From assembly GCF_028649395.1 (NCBI RefSeq), contig NZ_JAQSUW010000016.1:406719-470718 (forward strand): a DNA stretch of 64,000 nt, given 5' to 3'. Position 1 is the stretch's first letter. Each line of letters opens with the position of its first letter. A model generated the notes under the pieces. It saw only the letters and a list, made by a program, of their open reading frames with translations, ran no database searches and was not told the DNA's origin. The DNA comes from Pseudomonas sp. Gutcm_11s. Its GTDB lineage: Bacteria; Pseudomonadota; Gammaproteobacteria; Pseudomonadales; Pseudomonadaceae. Shown here piece by piece: positions 9,545 to 18,325 of this stretch. The position numbers and the translations under genes were made by a program.

Positions 9545-10462
9545 ATGGATGTTCCGGGTCTGGCCATCAGCATGGCCTTCAGCGTCGGCGCGTGTGCTGG
9601 CGGTGGCTGGTGGTGCATCAAGCGCCTGTCCGAGGCGCGCTTCCTGCTCAATACGCCCACCTCGAAGATTCGCTCCGCTGCCCAGGGTTACGTCGAGCTG
9701 TACGGCGTGCTGGACGAGTTGCCCGGTGGTCAGCAGCAGGCGCCGCTGACCGGCACGCCCTGCCTGTGGTGGCGCTTCAAGATCGAGGAGTATTCCGGCG
9801 ACGGCAAGAACCGCCGCTGGCACGTGGTCGAGAGCGGCACCAGCGAGGCGCTGGTGCGCCTCAAGGATGCGACGGGGGAGTGCCTGATCAATCCGCGTGG
9901 CGCCGAGGTGCGGCCCAGCACTCGCCAGGTGTGGAGTGGCAGAGAGCGTCACCCGCGCGGACTCAGCAGCGGTGGTGGGCTGCTCGGCATGCTGCTCTCG
10001 GCCAATAGCCAGTACCGCTACACCGAGGAGCGCCTGCACGTCGGGCAGCCGCTGTATGCCATCGGCGATTTTCGCACCCGCGGCGGTGCCGAGGCGTTCG
10101 ATCTGACGCTGGCACAGGGTGCGGTAGTGCGCGAGTGGAAGAGCGATTTCGCCGGCATGCTGCAGCGCTTCGACAGCAATGGCGATGGCCAGCTTGATCC
10201 GGTGGAGTGGGAGCGCATGCGCGAGTCGGCGCGGGCCGAGGCCCAGCGTCGTCAGCTGGCGCGGGGCGAGGCGCCAGTGCATCACCAGTTGGCCAAGCCC
10301 GGCGAGTCCTACCCCTTCATCCTGTCGAATGGCGGCGAGGATGAGCTGGCCTGGGGCTTCTATTGGCAAGCGGCGGGTGGCGCGCTGCTCTGTCTGGTCG
10401 GCGCCCTGGCTACTGCCTGGCTGGCAGTCAACGTACTGCTGCCGGGATTGGCCGGCTACTGA
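9545..10462 (+). CDS. GIDE-domain membrane protein with an EF-hand
   Basis: 305 residues. N-terminal hydrophobic segment (about 5-25), then a GIDE-like domain: YVELYGVLDELPG, TGTPCLWWRFKIEEY and an LINPRGAEV stretch, typical of the membrane domain shared with mitochondrial E3 ligase GIDE/MUL1 but without the RING finger. Residues 210-221 (DSNGDGQLDPVE) form a perfect canonical EF-hand loop: D1, N3, D5, G6, L8, D9, E12. A C-terminal membrane helix follows (about 277-300). The EF-hand lies in the insertion between the two membrane regions, so calcium sensing at the membrane is a reasonable inference. It is coupled to lemA (one base between stop and start) and ends 3 bases from the convergent RDD gene. 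The function of bacterial GIDE proteins is not established to my knowledge. Confidence 0.8.
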   Translation: MDVPGLAISMAFSVGACAGGGWWCIKRLSEARFLLNTPTSKIRSAAQGYVELYGVLDELPGGQQQAPLTGTPCLWWRFKIEEYSGDGKNRRWHVVESGTSEALVRLKDATGECLINPRGAEVRPSTRQVWSGRERHPRGLSSGGGLLGMLLSANSQYRYTEERLHVGQPLYAIGDFRTRGGAEAFDLTLAQGAVVREWKSDFAGMLQRFDSNGDGQLDPVEWERMRESARAEAQRRQLARGEAPVHHQLAKPGESYPFILSNGGEDELAWGFYWQAAGGALLCLVGALATAWLAVNVLLPGLAGY

Positions 10463-10465
10463 GCC

Positions 10466-10966
10466 TTACTTGCCCTGCTTGTGGATGTTCTTCGGCAGCT
10501 GCACGACCTGGCTGTCCGAATAGATGTCGTGCCAGCTGCGCTTCTGCTTGTCCCACAGGGCCCAGAAGAAGCCCAGGCCGCAGAACAGCCAGGAGCCGAT
10601 GGCCACCACGAAGCGCAGCAGTGCCTGCCACAGGGTGACGGCACTGCCATCGGCGTTCTGGATGCGCAGGCCCCAGACCTGCATGCCGAGGGTCTGGCCG
10701 TTGTGGGTCCAGAACTTGGCGAAGAAGCCGAACAGGCACATCACCAATAGGGTGGAGAGCAGGGGATCGCCATCCAGCTTCCCAGCATCGGACATCTGGC
10801 GCAGTTGCTCCTCGCCGAGGATGGCCATCTGCACCATCTTGTACAGCAGGGTGACCACCATCAGCAGGGCGACGCACAGCAGGAAGTCGTAGAACATCGC
10901 GGCGAAGCGGCGGATCAGGCCGGCGGCGGGAAAGTCGCCCTGGGGGCGCAGTAGGTGCTTGGGCAT
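10466..10966 (-). CDS. RDD family membrane protein
   Basis: 166 residues from ATG 10966 (MPKHLLRPQGDFP); an ATG at 11023 would add a non-hydrophobic extension. Three membrane segments: about 20-44 (with the Arg-Arg and Asp that give the family its name, RRFAAMFYDF), about 70-90, and about 120-142. The pattern THNGQTLGMQVWGLRI is the usual RDD signature after the second helix. Family function is not defined; transport has been proposed for some members. It is convergent with the GIDE gene, with three bases between the ends. Confidence 0.85.
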   Translation of the reverse strand: MPKHLLRPQGDFPAAGLIRRFAAMFYDFLLCVALLMVVTLLYKMVQMAILGEEQLRQMSDAGKLDGDPLLSTLLVMCLFGFFAKFWTHNGQTLGMQVWGLRIQNADGSAVTLWQALLRFVVAIGSWLFCGLGFFWALWDKQKRSWHDIYSDSQVVQLPKNIHKQGK

Positions 10967-11088
10967 GGATGGCTCGGCGGAAGAAAACTGCGCGCGATTG
11001 TACGGGGTGGAGGCGGTGGGCACAAAAACGCAGGGTGTGACCAGGTGTTGTTACGGGGCAAAGAGGTAAGGTCTCTGGCGCGCGGGCA

Positions 11089-11120
11089 TAAAAAAGCCCC
11101 TGATGTTTCCATCAGGGGCT
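11089..11120 (-). terminator. intrinsic terminator of the cold-shock gene
   Basis: Perfect 11-bp stem (AGCCCCTGATG / CATCAGGGGCT) with a 4-base loop, followed by a run of T on the minus strand. It lies 19 bases after the cold-shock stop codon. Confidence 0.93.
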
Positions 11121-11138
11121 CTTTCGAAGCAGCAGCGA

Positions 11139-11351
11139 TTAGCCCAGAACCTGGACCTTGTCAGCTTGCATGCCTTTCTGGCCTTGCACGGCTTCGAAGG
11201 TAACCTTCTGGCCTTCTTTCAGGCTCTTGAAGCCGTTACCTTCGATAGCGCGGAAGTGCACGAACAGATCCGGACCGCTCTCGGGGGTGATGAAGCCGAA
11301 GCCCTTCTCGTCGTTGAACCATTTGACGGTGCCGGTTTGACGATTCGACAT
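11139..11351 (-). CDS. cold-shock domain protein (CspA family)
   Basis: 70-residue single cold-shock domain, a single-stranded nucleic acid chaperone. Both RNA-binding motifs are present: RNP1 as KGFGFI (about 16-21) and RNP2 as LFVHF (about 29-33). AAGGAA precedes the start. The next upstream gene on this strand, the tRNA, ends at 11611, so a long 5' leader is possible, as in other csp genes. Which paralogue it is (CspA, CapB or CspD type) I cannot decide by eye, so no symbol is given. Confidence 0.95.
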   Translation of the reverse strand: MSNRQTGTVKWFNDEKGFGFITPESGPDLFVHFRAIEGNGFKSLKEGQKVTFEAVQGQKGMQADKVQVLG

Positions 11352-11550
11352 TGTCTTATTTCCTTGAAACTAGAGTTGATGGCAGCCTCCCGAGCTTATG
11401 ACGCGAGAGGGCTGGAACTGGTTGCAGAGAGTAAGAGAAGTCGAGCGGGATGTAGCGGATCTAGGATCTACTGCATCAGGTCACGATTCAAGGCGACCCA
11501 AGCAAACACAGTTGACCCACTCTAGCTAACTCAAATGAATTTGCCAACCC

Positions 11551-11575
11551 CCTCTGAAACAGCTGATTTCAGAGG
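11551..11575. terminator. stem-loop after tRNA-Leu
   Basis: CCTCTGAAA and TTTCAGAGG form a perfect 9-bp stem with a 7-base loop, 36 bases past the 3' end of the tRNA gene. No clean T-run follows on the minus strand. The remaining sequence between the csp start and this hairpin holds no gene that I can see. Confidence 0.45.
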
Positions 11576-11610
11576 CTTTGCAGGCAATTTTGGGGGGAGG
11601 AAAAATATCG

Positions 11611-11695
11611 TGGTGCCCCGGGAGAGACTCGAACTCTCACTCCTTTCGAAAACGGATTTTGAATCCGCCGCGTCTACCGATTCCGCCACCGAGGC
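11611..11695 (-). tRNA. tRNA-Leu (anticodon CAA)
   Basis: 85-base class II tRNA with encoded 3' CCA. On the minus strand the acceptor arm pairs GCCTCGG with CCGGGGC (one G-T pair). The D arm reads TGGCGGAATCGGTAGACGC; the anticodon arm GCGGA-TTCAAAA-TCCGT gives CAA, which reads UUG. A long variable arm follows, then the T arm with GTTCGAGTC. All expected class II features are present. Confidence 0.96.
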
Positions 11696-11708
11696 ACGAT
11701 GGGCGCGC

Positions 11709-11737
11709 AGTATAGGGAGGAGGCCAATTGCGGTCAA
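11709..11737 (-). promoter_or_regulatory. sigma-70 promoter of tRNA-Leu
   Basis: On the minus strand TTGACC, a 17-base spacer and TATACT lie 13 bases before the mature tRNA 5' end. A GC-rich stretch (GCGCGCCC) follows the -10 box, as in stringently controlled stable-RNA promoters. Confidence 0.88.
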
Positions 11738-11890
11738 TTGCGCGCGGGCTTTGCCATCGGTGCTTACAAATTTTGAGTTGCGTGCCGATTAGCGCAGCAA
11801 ATCAAGATGTTAGGCTGTGGCATCAGGTTTCGTGGTGCCCGATGTAGCGGCGCTGCGGGGGAGGTTGCGCAGTAGAAGGGGAACGCCGCG

Positions 11891-13654
11891 ATGCATGCCA
11901 TCAGCTTCATTCAGGATCTGGCAGTGATCATGCTGGTCGCCGGTGTGGTGACCGTGTTGTTCCATCGCATGCGCCAGCCGGTAGTGCTCGGCTACATCCT
12001 CGCCGGCTTCATCATCGGGCCGCACACCCCGCCCTTCGGGCTGATCCATGACGAGGAGACGATCAAGATCCTCGCCGAGCTCGGGGTGATCTTCCTGATG
12101 TTCTTCCTCGGCCTCGAGTTCAGCCTGCGCAAGCTGTTCAACGTCGGCTCCACGGCATTCATCGCGGCGGCGCTGGAGATCGCCCTGATGCTGTGGATCG
12201 GCTACGAGATCGGCAGCTTCTTCGGCTGGAGCAAGATGGACTCGCTGTTCCTCGGCGGCATCCTGGCGATCTCCTCGACCACCATCATCGTCAAGGCGCT
12301 GAGCGACCTGAAGCTGAAGAACGAGCGCTTCGCCCAGCTGATCTTCGGCGTGCTGATCGTCGAGGACATCCTCGGCATCGGCATCATCGCGCTGCTGTCC
12401 GGTATCGCCGTCAGCGGCTCGGTGGAAACCGGCGAGGTGTTCGCCACCGTCGGCAAGCTGTCGCTGTTCATGGTGGTGGCGCTGGTCATCGGCATCCTGC
12501 TGGTGCCGCGCATCCTCGCCTATGTCGCCAAGTTCGAGAGCAACGAGATGTTGCTGGTCACGGTGCTTGGCCTGTGCTTCGGCTTCTGCCTGCTGGTGGT
12601 CAAGCTGGAATACAGCATGGTGCTGGGCGCGTTCCTGATCGGCGCAATCATGGCCGAGTCGCGCCAGCTGCCGCAGATCGAGCGGCTGATCGAGCCGGTG
12701 CGCGACATGTTCAGCGCCATCTTCTTCGTCGCCATCGGCCTGCTGATCGATCCGGATGTGCTGGTCGAGTACGCGGTGCCGATCCTGGTGATCACCGTTG
12801 CCGTAATCGTCGGCAAGGTGCTGTCCTGCAGCCTCGGCTCCTTCATCGCCGGCAACGACGGGCGCACCTCGCTGCGTGTCGGCATGGGGCTGTCGCAGAT
12901 CGGCGAGTTCTCTTTCATCATCGCCGCGCTGGGCATGACCCTGCAGGTCACCAGCGACTTCCTTTATCCGGTGGCGGTCGCCGTGTCGGCCATCACTACT
13001 CTGACCACGCCGTACCTGATCCGCGCCGCCGACCCCTTCTCCAATGCGCTGGCCGGTGTGGTGCCGGAGCGCATCTCGCGGGTCTTCGGCCTGTATGGCG
13101 ACTGGCTGCGCAGCATCCAGCCACAGGGGCAGAACGTCATGCTGCTGAGCATGATCCGGCGCATCCTGCTGCAGGTGGCGGTGAACATCGCTCTGGTGGT
13201 GGCGATCTTCCTCAGCGCCGCTTACTTCGCCGCGCCGCTGGCGGCCTACCTGGAGCCCTGGGTGCGGGCGCCGAATGTGCAGAAGGCGTTGGTCTGGGGT
13301 GGCGCGTTGCTGCTGTCGCTGCCGTTCCTGGTGGCGGCCTACCGCAAGCTCAAGGCTCTGGCCATGCTGCTCGCCGAGCTTGGCGTGCGCCCGGAGAAGG
13401 CCGGCCGGCACACCGTGCGGGTACGCAAGGTGATTGCCGAGCTGATCCCGTTGCTGTCGCTGGCGGTGATCATGCTGATGCTCGCCGCGCTGTCCACCAG
13501 CATCCTGCCGACCGGCGAGGCGCTGCTGGTGATCGCGCTGGTGGCGGTGGCGGCCATCACCCTGTTCTGGCGCTGGTTGATCCGCCTGCACTCGCGCATG
13601 CAGATCGCCCTGCTGGAAACCCTGGAACAGGACAAGCACGACTCGCACCGATAG
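11891..13654 (+). CDS. CPA2-family monovalent cation:proton antiporter
   Basis: 587-residue inner-membrane protein with about 13 hydrophobic segments. Its start, followed by QPVVLGYILAGFIIGPH and ELGVIFLMFFLGLEFS, is the diagnostic N-terminus of the KefB/YbaL CPA2 group, and the ion-pathway region includes ISSTTIIVKALSDL and VEDILGIG. Unlike KefB/KefC it has no C-terminal Rossmann (RCK/TrkA-N) domain; instead residues about 400-580 carry another set of hydrophobic segments ending in a charged tail. Substrate (K+ or Na+) cannot be told. It stands alone between tRNA-Leu and queA. Confidence 0.9.
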   Translation: MHAISFIQDLAVIMLVAGVVTVLFHRMRQPVVLGYILAGFIIGPHTPPFGLIHDEETIKILAELGVIFLMFFLGLEFSLRKLFNVGSTAFIAAALEIALMLWIGYEIGSFFGWSKMDSLFLGGILAISSTTIIVKALSDLKLKNERFAQLIFGVLIVEDILGIGIIALLSGIAVSGSVETGEVFATVGKLSLFMVVALVIGILLVPRILAYVAKFESNEMLLVTVLGLCFGFCLLVVKLEYSMVLGAFLIGAIMAESRQLPQIERLIEPVRDMFSAIFFVAIGLLIDPDVLVEYAVPILVITVAVIVGKVLSCSLGSFIAGNDGRTSLRVGMGLSQIGEFSFIIAALGMTLQVTSDFLYPVAVAVSAITTLTTPYLIRAADPFSNALAGVVPERISRVFGLYGDWLRSIQPQGQNVMLLSMIRRILLQVAVNIALVVAIFLSAAYFAAPLAAYLEPWVRAPNVQKALVWGGALLLSLPFLVAAYRKLKALAMLLAELGVRPEKAGRHTVRVRKVIAELIPLLSLAVIMLMLAALSTSILPTGEALLVIALVAVAAITLFWRWLIRLHSRMQIALLETLEQDKHDSHR

Positions 13655-13739
13655 ATGGCTTCGGCGCCGGTGATCGGGGCGCGCGTGGCTCGCACGCGCG
13701 CTTTCCGGTAAGCTCTGCGCCCCCTGCGAGACTGACCCC

Positions 13740-14795
13740 ATGCGTGTTGCCGACTTCCATTTCGACCTGCCCGACGACCTGATCGCCCGCCATCCGCTGG
13801 CCGAGCGCAGTTCCAGCCGCCTGCTGGTGCTGGACGGCGAGAGCGGTGCGCTGGCCCACCGGCAGTTCGCCGACCTGCTCGGATACCTGCGTCCCGGCGA
13901 TCTGATGGTGTTCAACGACACCCGGGTGATCCCGGCGCGCCTGTTCGGCCAGAAGGCCTCCGGCGGCAAGCTGGAGATTCTGGTCGAACGTGTCCTGGAC
14001 AGCCATCGCGTGCTGGCCCACGTGCGTTCGAGCAAGTCGCCCAAGCCGGGCTCGCTGATCCATATAGAAGGTGGCGGCGAGGCCGAGATGGTCGCCCGTC
14101 ACGACGCGCTGTTCGAGCTGCGTTTCGCCGAAGAAGTGCTGCCGCTGCTGGATCGGGTCGGTCACATGCCGCTGCCGCCCTACATCGACCGCGCCGACGA
14201 GGCTGCCGACCGCGAGCGTTACCAGACCGTCTATTCCGATCGTGACAAGGCCGGTGCTGTTGCCGCGCCGACCGCCGGGCTGCATTTCGACGACGCGCTG
14301 TTGGCGGCGATCCGCGAGAAGGGCATCGAGACCGCCTTCGTCACCCTGCATGTCGGTGCCGGCACCTTCCAGCCGGTGCGGGTCGAGCGTATCGAAGATC
14401 ACCACATGCACCGCGAGTGGCTGCAGGTCGGCCAGGACGTGGTCGACGCCGTTGCCGCCTGCCGCGCCCGTGGCGGGCGAGTGGTCGCCGTCGGCACCAC
14501 CAGTGTGCGTTCGCTGGAAAGCGCGGCCCGCGAGGGTGAGCTGAAGGCCTTCAGTGGCGACACCGACATCTTTCTCTACCCGGGCAAGCGCTTCCATGTG
14601 GTCGATGCCCTGGTCACCAACTTCCACCTGCCGGAGTCGACCCTGCTGATGCTGGTCTCGGCTTTCGCCGGTTATCCGCAGACCATGGCCGCCTATGCCG
14701 CGGCCGTGGAGCAGCGCTACCGCTTCTTCAGCTACGGTGATGCCATGTTCATCACCCGCAACCCCGCCCCGCGCGGTCCCGAGGAGACCCCATGA
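13740..14795 (+). CDS. queA: S-adenosylmethionine:tRNA ribosyltransferase-isomerase
   Basis: Transfers the ribosyl group of AdoMet to preQ1 in tRNA, making epoxyqueuosine. 351 residues, normal length. Motifs: VADFHFDLPDDLIARHP at the start, VFNDTRVIPARL, HVGAGTFQPVRVE, GGRVVAVGTTSVRSLES and LVTNFHLPESTLLMLVSAF, all classical QueA. The stop overlaps the tgt start by four bases (ATGA), so the two queuosine genes are coupled. Confidence 0.97.
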   Translation: MRVADFHFDLPDDLIARHPLAERSSSRLLVLDGESGALAHRQFADLLGYLRPGDLMVFNDTRVIPARLFGQKASGGKLEILVERVLDSHRVLAHVRSSKSPKPGSLIHIEGGGEAEMVARHDALFELRFAEEVLPLLDRVGHMPLPPYIDRADEAADRERYQTVYSDRDKAGAVAAPTAGLHFDDALLAAIREKGIETAFVTLHVGAGTFQPVRVERIEDHHMHREWLQVGQDVVDAVAACRARGGRVVAVGTTSVRSLESAAREGELKAFSGDTDIFLYPGKRFHVVDALVTNFHLPESTLLMLVSAFAGYPQTMAAYAAAVEQRYRFFSYGDAMFITRNPAPRGPEETP

Positions 14796-15919
14796 GCCAT
14801 ATGTCCTTCGAGCTGCTGGCCACCGACGGCCGTGCCCGTCGTGGCCGCCTGACCTTCCCGCGCGGCGTGGTGGAGACCCCGGCCTTCATGCCGGTGGGTA
14901 CCTACGGCACGGTCAAGGGCATGCTGCCGCGCGATGTCGGTGACATCGGCGCGCAGATCATCCTCGGCAACACCTTCCACCTGTGGCTGCGCCCGGGCAC
15001 CGAGGTGATCAAAAAGCACGGTGATCTGCACGACTTCATGCAGTGGCAGGGGCCGATCCTCACCGACTCCGGCGGCTTCCAGGTGTTCAGCCTGGGCGCC
15101 ATGCGCAAGATCAAGGAGGAGGGCGTGTATTTCTCCTCGCCGGTAGACGGCGCCAAGGTGTTCATGGGCCCGGAAGAGTCCATGCAGGTCCAGCGCGACC
15201 TGGGCTCGGACATCGTGATGATCTTCGACGAGTGCACCCCGTACCCGGCCGACTTCGATGTGGCCAAGCGCTCCATGGAGCTGTCGCTGCGCTGGGCCAA
15301 GCGCTCGAAGAATGCCCATGAGGGTAACCCCTCGGCGCTGTTCGGCATCGTCCAGGGCGGCATGCACGAGGAGCTGCGCCTGCGCTCGCTGGAAGGCTTG
15401 CTGGAGATCGGCTTCGATGGCCTGGCCATCGGCGGCCTGTCGGTGGGCGAGCCGAAGGAAGAGATGATCCGCGTGCTGGACTTCCTGCCGCCGCACCTGC
15501 CGGCCGACAAGCCGCGCTACCTGATGGGCGTGGGCAAGCCGGAAGACCTGGTCGAGGGGGTGCGCCGCGGGGTGGACATGTTCGACTGCGTGATGCCGAC
15601 CCGCAACGCACGCAATGGTCATCTGTTCACCGACACCGGTGTCATCAAGATCCGCAATGCCGTGCACAAGCTCGACGACTCGCCGCTGGATCCGGCCTGC
15701 GATTGCTACACCTGCAAGCACTTCTCCCGCGCCTATCTGCATCACCTGGATAAATGCGGCGAAATGCTGGGAAGCATGCTCAATACCATCCACAACTTGC
15801 GCCATTACCAGCGCCTGATGGCTGGTTTGCGCGAGGCAATTCAACAGGGTACATTGGCCGCCTTTGTCGATGCCTTCTACGCCCGGCGCGGCCTGCCGAC
15901 GCCGCCGCTGGAGTCCTGA
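14792..15919 (+). CDS. tgt: queuine tRNA-ribosyltransferase
   Basis: Exchanges guanine-34 of GUN-anticodon tRNAs for preQ1. 375 residues. The catalytic aspartates lie in TDSGGFQVFSLG and FDCVMPTRNARNG; the zinc site is CDCYTCKHFSRAYLHHL near the C-terminus. The start at 14792 has GGAG five bases upstream and overlaps queA; a second ATG at 14801 (MSFELL) would also match many homologues. Followed by yajC after 119 bases, the usual queA-tgt-yajC-secDF order. Confidence 0.97.
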   Translation: MSHMSFELLATDGRARRGRLTFPRGVVETPAFMPVGTYGTVKGMLPRDVGDIGAQIILGNTFHLWLRPGTEVIKKHGDLHDFMQWQGPILTDSGGFQVFSLGAMRKIKEEGVYFSSPVDGAKVFMGPEESMQVQRDLGSDIVMIFDECTPYPADFDVAKRSMELSLRWAKRSKNAHEGNPSALFGIVQGGMHEELRLRSLEGLLEIGFDGLAIGGLSVGEPKEEMIRVLDFLPPHLPADKPRYLMGVGKPEDLVEGVRRGVDMFDCVMPTRNARNGHLFTDTGVIKIRNAVHKLDDSPLDPACDCYTCKHFSRAYLHHLDKCGEMLGSMLNTIHNLRHYQRLMAGLREAIQQGTLAAFVDAFYARRGLPTPPLES

Positions 15920-16038
15920 CGGGATTGAAAACGGCCGGTCGCACCCCATCTAGAGGGTGATCCAGTTTCCGCCAACGCCCGCCTTACGAGCGGGCGCCGA
16001 CAACAACAGTTTCAAGACCTCGCAACTAGGAGTTTTCC

Positions 16039-16380
16039 ATGAGCTTTCTGATTCCCGCCGCCTACGCTGACGCCGCCGCTCCGGCCGCTGCCGCCGGCCC
16101 TGCCGGTACCGGTTTCGAGTGGGTTTTCCTGATCGGCTTCCTGGTCATCTTCTATCTGATGATCTGGCGTCCCCAGGCCAAGCGCGCCAAGGAGCACAAG
16201 AGCCTGCTCGGCGGCCTGCAGAAGGGCGATGAGGTCGTGACCAGCGGCGGCATCGTCGGCAAGGTCACCAAGGTCACCGATGACTTCGTGGTGGTCGAGA
16301 TCGCCGACAACGTCGAGCTGAAGTTCCAGAAGCAGGCCATCGCGGCGACTCTGCCGAAGGGCACTCTGAAGTCCATCTAA
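16039..16380 (+). CDS. yajC: Sec translocon accessory subunit YajC
   Basis: 113-residue single-span membrane protein that associates with SecDF. Ala-rich N-terminus, then a membrane helix (about 33-52, WVFLIGFLVIFYLMIW) and the cytoplasmic domain with the PQAKRAKEHKSLLGGLQKGDEVVT signature in pattern. TAGGAG precedes the start. A GGGGCGCC/GGCGCCCC hairpin (16401-16420) lies before secD and may adjust the ratio of YajC to SecD. Confidence 0.96.
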   Translation: MSFLIPAAYADAAAPAAAAGPAGTGFEWVFLIGFLVIFYLMIWRPQAKRAKEHKSLLGGLQKGDEVVTSGGIVGKVTKVTDDFVVVEIADNVELKFQKQAIAATLPKGTLKSI

Positions 16381-16440
16381 CGATTCTTCGTTCACCATTA
16401 CGGGGCGCCTAAGGCGCCCCGTGTCATAACGGGCGGCGTC

Positions 16441-18312
16441 ATGCTCAATAAATATCCTCTGTGGAAGTACCTGCTGATCCTGGCTGTACTGACGGTCGGC
16501 TTCATCTATTCCGCACCCAACCTGTATCCGGACGATCCGGCCATCCAGATCACTGGTGCCAGCTCGGCGCTGGAGATCGGTCAGGGCGATCTGGATCGCG
16601 TCAGCAAGGCGCTGACCGATGGTGGTATCGCGGTGAAGTCCGCCAACCTTGGCGAGAAGCAGGGCCAGGGTGCGCTGCTGCGTCTGACCAAGCAGGAAGA
16701 TCAGCTGCCGGCCAAGGAGCTGGTGCGCAAGCTGCTCGGTGACGAGTACGTGGTGGCCCTCAACCTGGCGCCGACCACTCCGCAGTGGCTGCGCAACCTG
16801 GGCGCCGGCCCGATGAAGCTCGGCCTGGACCTGTCCGGTGGTGTGCACTTCCTGTTGGAAGTGGACATGGACAAGGCCATGGACGCGCGCATGAAGGTCT
16901 ACGAGAGCGAGATCAAGAGCCTGCTGCGCAAGGAGCGGATTCGCTACCGCAGCCTGCCGCAACAGGACGGCGCCGTTCAGCTGGGCTTCGCCGACAGCGA
17001 GTCGCTGGAGCAGGCCCAGGCCCTGATTCGCAAGAGCTTCAACGACTTTGCGCTGACCACCGTGAGTCGCAACGACCAGCAGGTGCTGCGTCTGGCGCTG
17101 ACCGAGGCCAAGCGCGCGGAAATCCGCGAATATTCGATCAAGCAGAACCTGACCACCGTACGTAACCGGGTCAACGAGCTGGGCGTGGCTGAGCCGCTGG
17201 TACAGCGCCAGGGCGCCAACCGCATCGTGGTCGAGCTGCCGGGCGTGCAGGACACTGCCGAAGCCAAGCGTATCCTCGGCAAGACCGCCAACCTGGAGTT
17301 CCGCCTGCAGGCCGAGCCGGATGCCGCGCGTGCCTCCACCGAACCCTTCGAGTTCCGCGAGTCGGGCCGTCCGGCCGTGGCGCTGGAGCGCAGCCTGATC
17401 ATCACCGGTGACCAGGTCACCGATGCCCAGGCCAGCTATGACGAGAATGGTCGTCCGCAGGTGAACATTCGCCTCGATGGCCATGGCGGCGAGCTGATGA
17501 ATCGCGCCACCCGCAACAACGTCGGCCGCAGCATGGCGGTGATCTTCATCGAGCAGAAGCCGCTGACCCGCTACGTCAAGCAGATGGTCGACGGCGTCGA
17601 GAAGGAAGTGGCGGTGCCCTCCTTCAAGGAAGAGAAGAAGATCATCAGCCTGGCGACCATCCAGTCCGCGCTGGGTAGCCAGTTCCGCATCACCGGCCTG
17701 AACGGCCAGGGTGAGTCCTCCGAACTGGCCCTGTTGCTGCGTGCCGGTGGCCTGGCAGCGCCGATGTACTTCGCCGAAGAACGCACCATCGGCCCGAGCC
17801 TGGGTGCCGACAACATCGCCAAGGGTATCGATGCGTCGATCTGGGGCATGATCTTCGTGTCCATCTTCATCATCGCCATCTACCGCTTCTTCGGTGTGCT
17901 GGCGACCGTGGCCCTGGCCTTCAACATGGTCCTGCTGCTGGCGCTGATGTCCGCGCTGAGTGCGACGCTGACCCTGCCGGGCATCGCCGGTATCGTGTTG
18001 ACTATGGGTATGGCGGTGGACGCCAACGTGCTGATCTTCTCGCGGATACGCGAGGAAATCGCCAACGGTATGTCGGTGCAGCGCGCCATCCACGAAGGCT
18101 TCGATCGTGCCTACTCGGCGATCCTCGACGCCAACCTGACCACCCTGCTGGTCGGCGGCATCCTGTTCGCCATGGGCAGTGGCCCGGTCAAGGGCTTCGC
18201 CGTGACCATGTCGCTGGGTATCGTCACTTCGATGTTCACCGCCATCATGGTGACCCGCGCGATGGTCAACCTGATCTTCGGCGGTCGCGACTTCAAGAAG
18301 CTGTGGATCTAA
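16441..18312 (+). CDS. secD: protein translocase subunit SecD
   Basis: 623 residues. Uses the proton gradient to pull preproteins out of the SecYEG channel. First membrane helix at about 7-25, then the large periplasmic P1 domain containing GLDLSGGVHFLLEVDMDKA in pattern, and five clustered C-terminal helices (about 455-615) with GMAVDANVLIFSRIREE, the conserved proton-path region. Normal length for Pseudomonas. Between yajC and secF, 13 bases before secF. Confidence 0.97.
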   Translation: MLNKYPLWKYLLILAVLTVGFIYSAPNLYPDDPAIQITGASSALEIGQGDLDRVSKALTDGGIAVKSANLGEKQGQGALLRLTKQEDQLPAKELVRKLLGDEYVVALNLAPTTPQWLRNLGAGPMKLGLDLSGGVHFLLEVDMDKAMDARMKVYESEIKSLLRKERIRYRSLPQQDGAVQLGFADSESLEQAQALIRKSFNDFALTTVSRNDQQVLRLALTEAKRAEIREYSIKQNLTTVRNRVNELGVAEPLVQRQGANRIVVELPGVQDTAEAKRILGKTANLEFRLQAEPDAARASTEPFEFRESGRPAVALERSLIITGDQVTDAQASYDENGRPQVNIRLDGHGGELMNRATRNNVGRSMAVIFIEQKPLTRYVKQMVDGVEKEVAVPSFKEEKKIISLATIQSALGSQFRITGLNGQGESSELALLLRAGGLAAPMYFAEERTIGPSLGADNIAKGIDASIWGMIFVSIFIIAIYRFFGVLATVALAFNMVLLLALMSALSATLTLPGIAGIVLTMGMAVDANVLIFSRIREEIANGMSVQRAIHEGFDRAYSAILDANLTTLLVGGILFAMGSGPVKGFAVTMSLGIVTSMFTAIMVTRAMVNLIFGGRDFKKLWI

Positions 18313-18325
18313 GGGGCAGCCAGTC

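Noticed and set aside
8818..9660. N-terminal extension of the icmP-like frame
   Set aside because: It runs antisense to lemA and has no hydrophobic signal; the lipoprotein start at 8817 is clear.
11810..14044. 744-codon open frame on the minus strand, and similar long antisense frames at 16012-18450, 23035-24951 and 31590-34049
   Set aside because: Each lies over well-identified genes; the translations are rich in His, Gln, Arg and Asp without any family motif, as expected for antisense frames in GC-rich DNA.
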